Positions 7,465 to 17,500 of a DNA stretch of 64,000 nucleotides are shown in pieces (position 1 is the first letter of the stretch; each line of letters starts with the position of its first letter). The notes under the pieces were generated by a model that was given only the letters and a program-made list of their open reading frames with translations, did not search any database and was not told the origin of the DNA. Both the position numbers and the translations under genes were made by a program. The stretch is taken from the NCBI GenBank assembly GCA_020850735.1, contig JADZEE010000136.1:90117-154116 (forward strand). The letters are read 5' to 3'. The stretch comes from Gammaproteobacteria bacterium. GTDB taxonomy: Bacteria > Pseudomonadota > Gammaproteobacteria > JADZEE01.

Positions 7465-9899
7465 GCAAGCGACGTCTGGAAGTGATCGGCCAGCCGCGCC
7501 GGCGGGTCGACGGCCCGGCCAAGGTCACCGGTCGCACGCAGTTCGCCGACGATCTCGTGCTGCCGCGCATGTTGCACTGCAAGCTGCTGCGCTCACACCT
7601 GCCGCACGCCGAGATCGTGTCGATCGACGTCGGCCGAGCCGCTGCCCACCCCGGCGTGCACCGGGTGCTGACGGGTGCGGATTTCCCGATCACCTTCGGC
7701 ATCATGCCGGTCAGCCAGGACGAGCACGCCCTGTGTCCGCAGCGCGTGCGCTACGTCGGCGATCCGGTCGCCGCGGTCATCGCCCGCGACGAGCAAACGG
7801 CCACCGAGGCGCTCGATCTCATCGCGGTCGAGTACCGGCCGCTGCCGACCATCGCCTCGCCCGAGGAGGCGCTCGCCAATCCCGACGCGCGCATCCACGA
7901 CTACAACCCGCACGGTAACGTGCATCGCCAGCTCGCGTTCGAGTTTGGTGACATCGAGGAAGCGCTCGCGGGCTCGGATCACGTCTTCGAGGACGTGTTT
8001 TTCTTCGAGGGCAACACCCACCTGCCGCTGGAGCAGCACGCGGCGCTGGCGGCGGTCGACCCGGACGGCAAGCTGACGCTCTGGTCGAGCACGCAGTGTC
8101 CGCACTACGTGCATCGCGCGCTCGCAAAGGTGCTGGAGATGCCCGCCGCGCACATTCGCGTCATCGCCTGCCCGAACGGTGGCGGTTTCGGCGGCAAGAC
8201 CGACATCTGCAATCACGAGATGGTGGTCTGCAAGGCGGCGCGCCTGCTCGGCCGGCCGGTGAAGATCTGCCTGACGCGCGAGGAAGTGTTCTACCTGCAT
8301 CGGGGCCGCCACCCGGTGCTGATGAAGTTCCGCACCGGCGTGACCCGGGACGGCCGGCTGACCGGCACGCACCTGCAGACCCTGGTCGACGGTGGCGCCT
8401 ACGGTTCCTACGGTGCCGCGAGCACCATCTACACCGGTGTGCTGACCCCGGTGACCTACGAGTTGCCCCGCTTCAAGTTCGAGGCGGTGCGGACCTTCAC
8501 CAACAAGCCGGCGTGCGGTCCCAAGCGCGGCCACGGCACCGTGCAGCCACGCTTCGGCCAGGAGATCCAGCTCGACAAGATCGCCGACAAGCTCGGCATG
8601 GATCCGGCCGAGCTGCGCCTCGGCATCGTCGCCAAACCGAATTCGCTCACCGCGAGCTGGATCCGGATCGGCACCATTGGTCTGGCCGAGTGCATCCGTG
8701 AAGTCACGCGCATGTCGGACTGGACTGGCCGCTACCGCAAGCTGCCCGAAGGACGCGGGATCGGTCTGGCCTGTTCGACCTACATGTGCGGTGCGGGCCT
8801 GCCGATCTACTGGAACAAGATGCCGCACTCGGGCGTGCAGGTGCTGCTCGACCGCAGCGGCCAGGTCACCGTGTATTGCGGTGCCACCGAAGTCGGTCAG
8901 GGCTCGGACGACGTGCTGGTTGCCTGCGTCGCCGAGGTCCTGGGCATCAACCCGTACGACGTGCGCTGCGTTACCGGCGATACCGGCATCACGCCGATCG
9001 ATCTCGGTTCGTACTCGAGCCGCGTCACCGTGATGATGGGCAACGCCGCCATCCAGGCGGCGGAGCGAGCCCGCGAGTTGATCGCCGACGCCGTCGCCGA
9101 CGCCCTGGAAGTGCCGCCCGATCTGCTGGTGTTCGCCGGCGGCCAGGTGTTCGTGTCCGAAGACCCGCAACGCGCCATGAGCTTTCGCGAAGCGGTCGTG
9201 TGCGCCGAGGAAAAGCATGGCACGCTCGGTGCGACCGGCTCCTACGCGCCGCCGAGGATCCCGGCGAAGTACAAGGGGGCGGGCGCCGGTCCGTCGCCCG
9301 CGTATTCCTACACGGCATGCGTCGTCGAGGTCGACGTGGACGTGAACACGGGCTGGATCACCGTGCCCAAGGTCTGGATCGCGCACGACATCGGCCAGAC
9401 CATGAATCCGGTGCTCGCGCGCGGCCAGGTCGAGGGCAGCGTATACATGGGGCTGGGCGAGGCGCTGATGGAGGAACAGGTTTTCCGCCGGCTGCCGCCC
9501 AAGCTCTCCGGTGCCCTGGTCCACAAGATCCCGTCGCTGCTCGAATACAAGAGCCTCACCTCGCTGGATATGCCGCAGGTCGAGAGCGTACTGCTCGGGA
9601 CCCCCGATCCGAACTGCCCCTTCGGTGCCAAGGAAGTCGGCCAGGGGCCGCTGCTTCCGGTCATGCCCGCCGTCGCCAACGCCGTCTATGACGCGGTCGG
9701 TGTGCGCATCGACGAGGTGCCCATCACGCCCGACAAGATCCTGCGCGCGCTCGAGCTCAAGGCGAAGGGCAAGGATCCGCGCGTCGGACCGGCAGGATTC
9801 CCCGACGTACCCTACCCGGAGCCGCTGTTCGTGCTGCCGCCGTGGGAGGGTGGCGACGGCGACGCTGCCGAACATCCGCGCCGCAAGTCCGTCGCATGA
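7461..9899 (+). CDS. Molybdopterin-binding large subunit, xanthine dehydrogenase family (4-hydroxybenzoyl-CoA reductase alpha-like)
   Basis: GRTQFADDLVLPRMLHCKLLRS...PNGGGFGGKTDICNHEMVVCKAARLLGRPVKICLTREEVFYLHRGRHPVLMKFRTGV...GAKEVGQGPLLP. Confidence 0.92.
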   Translation: MSKRRLEVIGQPRRRVDGPAKVTGRTQFADDLVLPRMLHCKLLRSHLPHAEIVSIDVGRAAAHPGVHRVLTGADFPITFGIMPVSQDEHALCPQRVRYVGDPVAAVIARDEQTATEALDLIAVEYRPLPTIASPEEALANPDARIHDYNPHGNVHRQLAFEFGDIEEALAGSDHVFEDVFFFEGNTHLPLEQHAALAAVDPDGKLTLWSSTQCPHYVHRALAKVLEMPAAHIRVIACPNGGGFGGKTDICNHEMVVCKAARLLGRPVKICLTREEVFYLHRGRHPVLMKFRTGVTRDGRLTGTHLQTLVDGGAYGSYGAASTIYTGVLTPVTYELPRFKFEAVRTFTNKPACGPKRGHGTVQPRFGQEIQLDKIADKLGMDPAELRLGIVAKPNSLTASWIRIGTIGLAECIREVTRMSDWTGRYRKLPEGRGIGLACSTYMCGAGLPIYWNKMPHSGVQVLLDRSGQVTVYCGATEVGQGSDDVLVACVAEVLGINPYDVRCVTGDTGITPIDLGSYSSRVTVMMGNAAIQAAERARELIADAVADALEVPPDLLVFAGGQVFVSEDPQRAMSFREAVVCAEEKHGTLGATGSYAPPRIPAKYKGAGAGPSPAYSYTACVVEVDVDVNTGWITVPKVWIAHDIGQTMNPVLARGQVEGSVYMGLGEALMEEQVFRRLPPKLSGALVHKIPSLLEYKSLTSLDMPQVESVLLGTPDPNCPFGAKEVGQGPLLPVMPAVANAVYDAVGVRIDEVPITPDKILRALELKAKGKDPRVGPAGFPDVPYPEPLFVLPPWEGGDGDAAEHPRRKSVA

Positions 9900-9954
9900 A
9901 CCTGCCGGCAATCGCAATGAACGATGCGGGCCACGGCCCGAAGGCGACGCAACC

Positions 9955-10974
9955 ATGATGAGACTGCCCTGGTTCCACCATTACACTCCGCGCACCGTGG
10001 CGGAGACCGCGAACATCCTCGCCGGCGAAGGCCCGAGCGCCATGCTGATCGCCGGTGGCACCGATCTGCTGCCGAACATGAAACGCCGCCAGCAAATGCC
10101 GCAGACGCTGGTCAGCCTGCGCGCAGTGGACGAGCTCAAGCGCCTGAGCAACGGCAGCGGGCTCACGCTCGGCGCCGGTCTCACCCTGACCGAAGTCGTG
10201 CGCGCCGACGCGGTGCGCAATCATTACCGCGGCCTGTGGCAGGCGGCCCACCAGGTGGCCAGCCCGCACCTGCGCAATATGGGTACACTCGGCGGCAATA
10301 TCTGTCTGGACACGCGCTGCCACTATTACGATCAGAATTACGAGTGGCGCCGGGCCATCGACTTCTGCATGAAGAAAGACGGCGTCACCTGCTGGGTCGC
10401 CACGGCCAGCCGGCGCTGCCTGGCGGTGTCCTCGACCGATACCGCGCCGGCACTGATCGCGCTCGATGCGAAAGTGCGGCTCGTTTCCAGCCGCGGCGAA
10501 CGCGAGCTCGCTCTCGCCGAGCTCTACAACAACGATGGCATCGATTATCTCACCCGCTGCGCCGACGAGGTGCTCACCGCGGTGACGCTGCCCGACAGAC
10601 GCGGCTGGCGCAGCTGTTACTGGAAGCTGCGCCGGCGCGGTTCTTTCGATTTCCCGGTGCTCGGTGTCGCCGCGGCCGCGAAGCTGGCCGCCGACGGCAC
10701 CGTCGAGGACGCACGTCTGGTGCTCGGCGCGGTCGCCTCGCAGCCGCTGCTGAGCGACGCCGCCGGCCGCCTGGCCGGTCGCAGGCTCGACGACGAAGCG
10801 ATCGCCGCGGCGGGCGCCAGAGCCGCGGCGATCGCCAAGCCCATGGATAACGCCGACTTCACCCTGTCCTGGCGCAAGAAGGTCGTCGCCGAGCTCGTTG
10901 GCTATGCGCTGCGGGAGATCCGTGGCGATGACATGCGCGCCCAGCGCATGAAAATCGCGCACCAGGCGCTGTGA
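9955..10974 (+). CDS. FAD-binding subunit, xanthine dehydrogenase family with additional 4-Cys loop (4-hydroxybenzoyl-CoA reductase beta-like)
   Basis: LIAGGTDLLPNMKRR...NMGTLGGNICLDTRCHYYDQNYEWRRAIDFCMKKDGVTCWVATASRRCLAVSSTDTAPALIAL. Confidence 0.92.
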   Translation: MMRLPWFHHYTPRTVAETANILAGEGPSAMLIAGGTDLLPNMKRRQQMPQTLVSLRAVDELKRLSNGSGLTLGAGLTLTEVVRADAVRNHYRGLWQAAHQVASPHLRNMGTLGGNICLDTRCHYYDQNYEWRRAIDFCMKKDGVTCWVATASRRCLAVSSTDTAPALIALDAKVRLVSSRGERELALAELYNNDGIDYLTRCADEVLTAVTLPDRRGWRSCYWKLRRRGSFDFPVLGVAAAAKLAADGTVEDARLVLGAVASQPLLSDAAGRLAGRRLDDEAIAAAGARAAAIAKPMDNADFTLSWRKKVVAELVGYALREIRGDDMRAQRMKIAHQAL

Positions 10975-11207
10975 TCCGGGCGGCGAGCGCGCGGTCGGCG
11001 GGCGATACGCGCCGGTAGGTCGCCGCGCTGCCGGCATTCCTGAACCGCGGTGCGGGTGAACCCGTCCCGGTGTCGCGGTGCCGCATCCCCGGCGTACACG
11101 GCCGGGACCTCGACGCCGGTCCGGACAACCGCGAACTGCCGGGCCTTGACGGCCCGGCCGGCGCCCCGCTACCGTCATTGGCCCTCGCCGCCGGAGGCGT
11201 TGCCCCG

Positions 11208-11972
11208 ATGACCTACTGTCTTGCTGCCCGACCCGACGCCGGACTCGTGTTCTGCTCGGATTCACGGACCAATGCCGGGGTGGACCACGTCAGCACCTAC
11301 AGCAAGATGTACCGTTTCGGGATCGACGGCGAACGCCAGTTCGTCATCCTCACCGCCGGCAATCTCGCCACGACGCAGGGCGTCATCCAGCAGGTCAAGC
11401 GCGACATGGACGAACGCGCCGAGCGCAGTCTGCGCACGCTGCCCAGCCTGATCGCGGCAGCCGACTATCTCGGCGAGCTGAGCCTGGCACAGCAGAGCAA
11501 GCACGGCAGCAACGCGGCCGCCGGCGGTTTCGGTGCGAACTTCATCATCGGCGGGCAGGTACATGGCGGCAAGCCGGAGATCCATCTCGTGTACCCCGAG
11601 GGTAACCACATCACCTCGTCCAAGGACACACCGTATCTGCAGATCGGCGAGAGCAAGTACGGCAAGCCCATCCTCGACCGGATCCTCGCCCGCGACACCT
11701 CGCTCGAGACCGCGGCCCTGTGCACGCTCGTGTCCATGGACTCGACCATGCGCAGCAACCTGACCGTGGGACCGCCGATCGAGGTGCTGATCTACCAGCG
11801 CGACAGTTTCGTGCTCAAGGATTACCACCGCTTCGAGGACGGCAGCGAATACCTGCGGGAGCTGAACAAGGCCTGGGACGAGCAGGTCAAGCTCGCGTTT
11901 CACCGCCTGCCGCCGCTAGCCTGGGCCTTTTCCTGGGACCGACCGCGCGACGCACAAAGTGAGGTTTCCTGA
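11208..11972 (+). CDS. Anbu, ancestral proteasome beta-subunit-like peptidase
   Basis: MTYCLAARPDAGLVFCSDSRTNAGVDHVSTYSKMYRF; neighbourhood of alpha-E/ATP-grasp/transglutaminase. Confidence 0.9.
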   Translation: MTYCLAARPDAGLVFCSDSRTNAGVDHVSTYSKMYRFGIDGERQFVILTAGNLATTQGVIQQVKRDMDERAERSLRTLPSLIAAADYLGELSLAQQSKHGSNAAAGGFGANFIIGGQVHGGKPEIHLVYPEGNHITSSKDTPYLQIGESKYGKPILDRILARDTSLETAALCTLVSMDSTMRSNLTVGPPIEVLIYQRDSFVLKDYHRFEDGSEYLRELNKAWDEQVKLAFHRLPPLAWAFSWDRPRDAQSEVS

Positions 11973-12026
11973 GCACCGGACCGATCGGCACGGCCGGACG
12001 GGCGTCTCGTGTCGCGCCGCTGCCGT

Positions 12027-12980
12027 TCAGCGCGTGACCGGCAGGAACCAGGTGGCGGCGATCTGATCGTGGATGGCGGCGTAACCCAGCTCGAGGTCGT
12101 CGATGAACTCGTGCAGGCCGGATTCGAGCAGCGCCGGTATCGCGGCGCTGTGCACCCGCCGCTCGATGGCGACGGTCTGGCGCAGCGCCTCCTCGTGGCG
12201 CGGCAGCTCGCCGAGGTACGATTCGATCTCCTTCAGACAATACGCAACCGCGCGCGGGAACCTGCGGTTTTGCAGCAGGTAGATGAGCACGTCCTCGGCA
12301 TTGACCCGGTCCTGCACGTGCTGGCGGTACATCTGATATGCGCTCAATGAGCGCAGCACGCTCATCCACAGCACGTTGGTATAGGGCGCCTGCTCCTCGG
12401 GCCTGAGCTCCGTGCCGGCGTGCCCGGACAGCAATCTGGCCGAGCCCACGTCGAGGATGCGTGTGCTCATGTCCGCGCGCTCGAGATTCTGGCCCAGACT
12501 GACAAAGGTGTAGGCGCTCTCGTGGCTCATGCAGCCCTCGAGAAAGCCCGTGAATGCCTGACAGCCCGTGATGATCTGCTGCAGTATCCGGGGCCGCTCG
12601 CTGCGGCCGACACCCGCCGCCGTCTTGTCCCTGAGCAGCAGGTAGATGTCGTTGATGCGCTCCCAGGCCTCGAAGGGAAGGATCTCGCGCGCCGTGCGCG
12701 CATTTTCCCGCGCCATGTTGATGGCGCTCAGCACCGAGCCCGGATTCGACAGATCGCCGAGCAGATAGCGAACGACGTTGCGCTCGTCGCAGTTCTGGAA
12801 GCGCGCATCGAACTGCTCCGCACTGCCCGTGATCTCCACCAGCGTGCGCCAGCCCAGACGCACGTTGCGCGGCAGATCGAGCAGCAGATTGGTGCTGACA
12901 TTGAGGATCCGCGCGGTGTTCTCGGCACGTTCGACGTAGCGGCCGAGCCAGTAAATGCGTTCTGCGACGCGCGAGAGCAT
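12027..12980 (-). CDS. Alpha-E domain-containing protein
   Basis: MLSRVAERIYWLGRYVERAENTARILNVSTNLLLDLPRN. Confidence 0.92.
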   Translation of the reverse strand: MLSRVAERIYWLGRYVERAENTARILNVSTNLLLDLPRNVRLGWRTLVEITGSAEQFDARFQNCDERNVVRYLLGDLSNPGSVLSAINMARENARTAREILPFEAWERINDIYLLLRDKTAAGVGRSERPRILQQIITGCQAFTGFLEGCMSHESAYTFVSLGQNLERADMSTRILDVGSARLLSGHAGTELRPEEQAPYTNVLWMSVLRSLSAYQMYRQHVQDRVNAEDVLIYLLQNRRFPRAVAYCLKEIESYLGELPRHEEALRQTVAIERRVHSAAIPALLESGLHEFIDDLELGYAAIHDQIAATWFLPVTR

Positions 12981-12985
12981 CGGCG

Positions 12986-14434
12986 CTATTTCCTTTCACC
13001 GACGATCCACGTGTCCTTGCTGCCGCCGCCCTGCGAGGAATTGACCACGTAGGAGCCCTTGACCAGCGCCACGCGGGTCAGTCCGCCCGCGGTCACGTAC
13101 TGCTGCTGGCCGTGCAGCACGAAGGGACGCAGGTCGAGGTGACGGGGCTCGACGCCGCCGTCGCACAGCGTCGGCGCGGTGGACAGCGAGATCAGCGGCT
13201 GCGCCATGTAATTGCGCGGATCGGCCCGGATGCGCCGCGCGAACTCCTCGCGCTCGCGCCGGCTGGACATCGGTCCGACCAGCATGCCATAGCCGCCGGA
13301 CTCGTTCGCCGGCTTGACGACCATCTTGTCGAGGTTCGCGAGCACGTGTTTACGCTGACTGTCGTCCATGCACAGGTAGCTCTCGACGTTGGGCAGGATC
13401 GGTTCCTCGTCCAGGTAGTAACGGATCATCTTCGGCACGTAGGTGTACACCACCTTGTCGTCGGCAACTCCCGCACCCGGCGCGTTCGCGAGCCCGACCC
13501 TGCCTTTTCGCCAGGCGCGCATCAGCCCCGGCACGCCGAGCATGGAATCCGGGTTGAAAACCTGCGGGTCGATGAACAGATCGTCGATGCGCCGGTAGAT
13601 CACGTCCACGCGCGCCAGACCGTCGATGGTACGCATGTACACGCAGTCGTCGTCGTCGACGACGAGGTCGCTTCCCTCCACGAGCTCGGCGCCCATTTCC
13701 CTGGCGAGAAACGAATGCTCGAAATAGGCGGAATTGTAGATCCCCGGCGTGAGGACCACGACTTCCGGGTAGTCGACCGGCCGTGGCGAGATGGACGCCA
13801 GCGTGTCGAACAGCTGTGTCGTGTAGTCACCGATGTGGAGAATGTCCTGGTCGTCGAACAGCTCCGGCAGCACGAGCTTGGTGACCTTGCGGTTCTCGAG
13901 CATGTACGAGACGCCGGAAGGCACGCGCAGGTTGTCCTCGAGCACGTAGAAGCGGCCGTCGGCATCGCGGACGAGATCCGTGCCGCAGATGTGGGCCCAG
14001 ACTCCGTACACCGGCCGCATACCGAGGCACTGGCTGCGGAAGTTGCGCGAATCGAGGATGAGATCCCCGGGTACGACGCCGTCCTTGAGGATTTTCTGAT
14101 CGTTATAGACGTCGTTGATGAAGTGATTCAGCGCCAGCAAACGCTGTTTCAGGCCCGCCTCCGTGCGTCGCCACTCCTTTTCGGGGATGATGCGGGGGAT
14201 GATGTCGTAGGGCCACTCGCGGTCTATGTTGCCCGCCTGAGAGTAAATGGTGAAGGTGATACCCATGCTCTTGATGGCGACCGAGGCCGACGCCCGGCGT
14301 TCGGCGATCTCTTGCTCGCTGAGCGACTTCAGGTACCGTACGAGGGCGCGCGCGGCCTTGCGCGGATGACCCGGCGAGCTCATGAGCTCGTCGTAGACCG
14401 CTCCGCAGTCGTAGTGTTGCCAGTCGAGTGCCAT
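12986..14434 (-). CDS. Circularly permuted ATP-grasp type 2 protein
   Basis: MALDWQHYDCGAVYDELMSSPGHPRKAARALVRYLKSLSEQEIAERRASASVAIKSMGITFTIYSQ...VLTPGIYNSAYFEHSFLAREMGAELVEGSDLVV. Confidence 0.92.
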   Translation of the reverse strand: MALDWQHYDCGAVYDELMSSPGHPRKAARALVRYLKSLSEQEIAERRASASVAIKSMGITFTIYSQAGNIDREWPYDIIPRIIPEKEWRRTEAGLKQRLLALNHFINDVYNDQKILKDGVVPGDLILDSRNFRSQCLGMRPVYGVWAHICGTDLVRDADGRFYVLEDNLRVPSGVSYMLENRKVTKLVLPELFDDQDILHIGDYTTQLFDTLASISPRPVDYPEVVVLTPGIYNSAYFEHSFLAREMGAELVEGSDLVVDDDDCVYMRTIDGLARVDVIYRRIDDLFIDPQVFNPDSMLGVPGLMRAWRKGRVGLANAPGAGVADDKVVYTYVPKMIRYYLDEEPILPNVESYLCMDDSQRKHVLANLDKMVVKPANESGGYGMLVGPMSSRREREEFARRIRADPRNYMAQPLISLSTAPTLCDGGVEPRHLDLRPFVLHGQQQYVTAGGLTRVALVKGSYVVNSSQGGGSKDTWIVGERK

Positions 14435-14556
14435 GTGCTGGTACGTCAGTCGCAGGTCATGGGTTCGCGAGTGCGTGCATCCGGTGCACGCAGGCTGCAG
14501 GTTTATCCGGTCGTCGTCACCGCGGCGCCCGGAGCGGGTACAGGAGTCAGACAACG

Positions 14557-17500
14557 ATGACGATCAAGGTCGCTATCGATCACAGAACGGAATATCGCTT
14601 CGATCGGCTGGTGAACGCAGCGCCTCATGTCGTGCGCCTGCGCCCTGCGCCACATTGTCGCACTCCGGTTCAATCCTACTCGCTGCGGGTAGAGCCGGGC
14701 AAACATTTCATCAACTGGCAGCAGGATCCGTTCGGAAACTTTCTCGCGCGCCTGGTGTTTCCCGAGCCGACGCGTTTCCTGTCCTTCGAGGTGTCGCTGG
14801 TCGCGGACATGACCGTGATCAATCCGTTCGACTTCTTCATCGAGGACTACGCCGAAGCATTTCCGTTCGCCTACGAAGCGAGACTGGCCAGGGATCTGGC
14901 CCCTTACCTGGAGATCCGCGAGAACGGCCCGCGCATCGAGGCGTGGCTCGACGGTGTGGATCGCACGCCGCGGCCCACGGTCGGATTTTTCGTCGACCTC
15001 AATCTGCGGCTGCAGCAGACGATTGCCTACGTGATCCGCATGGAACCCGGCGTGCAGAGTTGCGAGGAAACGCTCGAGCTGCAACGCGGTTCGTGCCGCG
15101 ACAGTGCGTGGCTGCTGGTGCAGTGCCTGCGCCGGCTCGGGTTCGCCGCGCGGTTCGCGTCGGGCTATCTGGTGCAGATTGCACCGGACGTGAAACCGCT
15201 CGACGGACCGGCCGGCCCGAGCCAGGACTTCACCGACCTGCACGCCTGGGCGGAGGTTTTCATCCCCGGCGCAGGCTGGGTCGGTATGGATCCGACCTCC
15301 GGGCTGTTCGCCGGCGAGGGGCACATCCCGCTGTCGTGCACGCCGGATCCGGTCAGCGCCGCGCCGATCACCGGTGCGACCGATCCCTGCGCCGTGGAGT
15401 TTTACTTTCACAACAAGGTCGAACGGATCCACGAGGATCCGCGCGTCACGCGCCCGTACACGGCCACGCAGTGGCGCTCCGTCTGTGCGCTGGGCGAGCA
15501 GGTCGAAGCGGCGCTCACCGCGGCGGACGTGCGCCTGACCCAGGGGGGCGAACCGACCTTCGTCTCGATCGACGACATGGAATCCGCGCAGTGGAACACC
15601 GCCGCCCTCGGCACGCAGAAGCGCACACTGGCCGAGCAGTTGCTGCGCCGGCTGCAGGGCGCGTTCGCACCGGGTGGGGTGCTGCAATTCGGACAGGGCA
15701 AGTGGTATCCGGGCGAGCCGGTGCCGCGCTGGGCGCTGTCGATATTCTGGCGCCGCGACGGCGTGCCGTTGTGGCGCAACCTCGCGTTGCTCGAAAGTGC
15801 ATCGAGCGCGCCCGCACGCGATGACGGCGATGCGCAGCGCTTCATCGCCGCCCTCGCCGCACGGCTCGGCGTCGATCCGGGCTGCGCCGTGGCCGGCTAC
15901 GAGGACGCCTACCACTACCTGCTGGCGGAGGGCAGGCTGCCGGCGAACGTCGAACCGCTGGACAGCCGCCTTGCCGATCCGCTCGAGCGCGCGCGCCTGC
16001 GGCGCCTGTTCAGCCGCGGCCTGGACAAGGTCGTCGGCTACGCGCTGCCGCTCGCGGCGATCGAAGCCGCGGACGGCAGCCACGGCTGGCGGTCCTGCCG
16101 CTGGACATTCCGGCGCGAACGCATGTACCTGTTGCCGGGTGACTCGCCCATGGGTCTGCGGCTGCCGCTCGCCTCGCTCCCCTGGACACCGCCCGAGGCG
16201 CGCGACGTCAACCCGGAACGCGATCCCTTCGCGCCGCGCCCGCAGCTGTCCATGCCGTCGCCAGCGGCCGCGGACGGCGTCCCCGCGGACGCGCGCGCAC
16301 AGATACCGGGGCCCGAAACGGACGCCGTCGCTGCGCCCCTGCACACGGCGCTGGTGATCGAACCGCGCGACGGGACACTGCACGTGTTTGTGCCGCCCTG
16401 CACCCATCTCGAGCACTATCTGGACCTGGTCACGGCGATCGAGGCCGTGGCGACCGAGCTCGGCGTGCGCCTGGTGCTCGAAGGCTACGATCCGCCGCAC
16501 GATCCGCGCGTGGAACGCCTGCAGATCACGCCCGATCCGGGCGTGATCGAGGTGAACGTGCACCCCGCGCGATCGTGGTCCGAACTCGTCGCCGTCACCG
16601 AGCGCCTTTACGAGGAGGCACGCCTCACCCGGCTCGGCACCGAGAAGTTCATGCTCGACGGTCGTCACAACGGCACGGGCGGCGGCAACCACGTCACCCT
16701 CGGTGGCGTCACGGCGGCCGACAGCCCGTTTCTGCGCCGGCCGGAGCTGCTGCGCAGCCTCGTCGCCTACTGGCAGAACCACCCGAGCCTGTCGTATCTG
16801 TTCTCCGGACAGTTCATCGGTCCGACCAGCCAGGCACCGCGCGTGGACGAGGCGCGTGACGACAACCTCTACGAGCTCGGCATCGCTTTTCAGCAGATCC
16901 CTGCCGGCGACGTCGAGCAACCGTGGCTCGTCGATCGCCTGCTGCGTCACCTGCTCGTGGACGTCACCGGCAACACGCACCGGGCAGAGTTCTGCATCGA
17001 CAAGCTCTATTCACCGGACAGCGCCTCGGGGCGCCGCGGCCTGGTAGAGTTCCGCGGTTTCGAGATGCCGCCGCATCCGCGCATGAGCCTGGTGCAGATG
17101 CTGCTCCTGCGTGCACTGGTCGCGCAGTTCTGGAACCGACCCTATCGCGGCGCGCTCATCCGCTGGCATACCGAGCTGCACGATCGCTTCATGCTGCCGG
17201 CGTTCCTGTGGCAGGACCTCAAGCAGGTGCTCGCGGATCTGCGCGACAGCGGCTACGCGTTCGACAACGAATGGTTCAGGATTTTTCTCGAATTCCGCTG
17301 TCCGGCGTACGGCAGTATCGACGCCGAGGGCATACACCTGGAGCTGCGCGGCGCGCTCGAACCCTGGCACGTGCTCGGCGAGGAGGTGACCGGGCAGGGC
17401 ACGGCGCGTTACGTCGATTCGTCCGTCGAACGGCTGCAGGTGCGCGTGCAGGGGATCACCGGCCATCGCTATACGGTGGCCTGCAACGGCCGCATCCTGC

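Noticed and set aside
14503-16980. 825-aa minus-strand ORF antisense to the transglutaminase gene (and similar long antisense ORFs at 7593-9956, 45434-47689, 42130-44499)
   Set aside because: High GC makes long stop-free antisense frames; these translations are Arg/His/Gly/Asp-rich with no recognisable domains, and the opposite strand encodes clear protein families.
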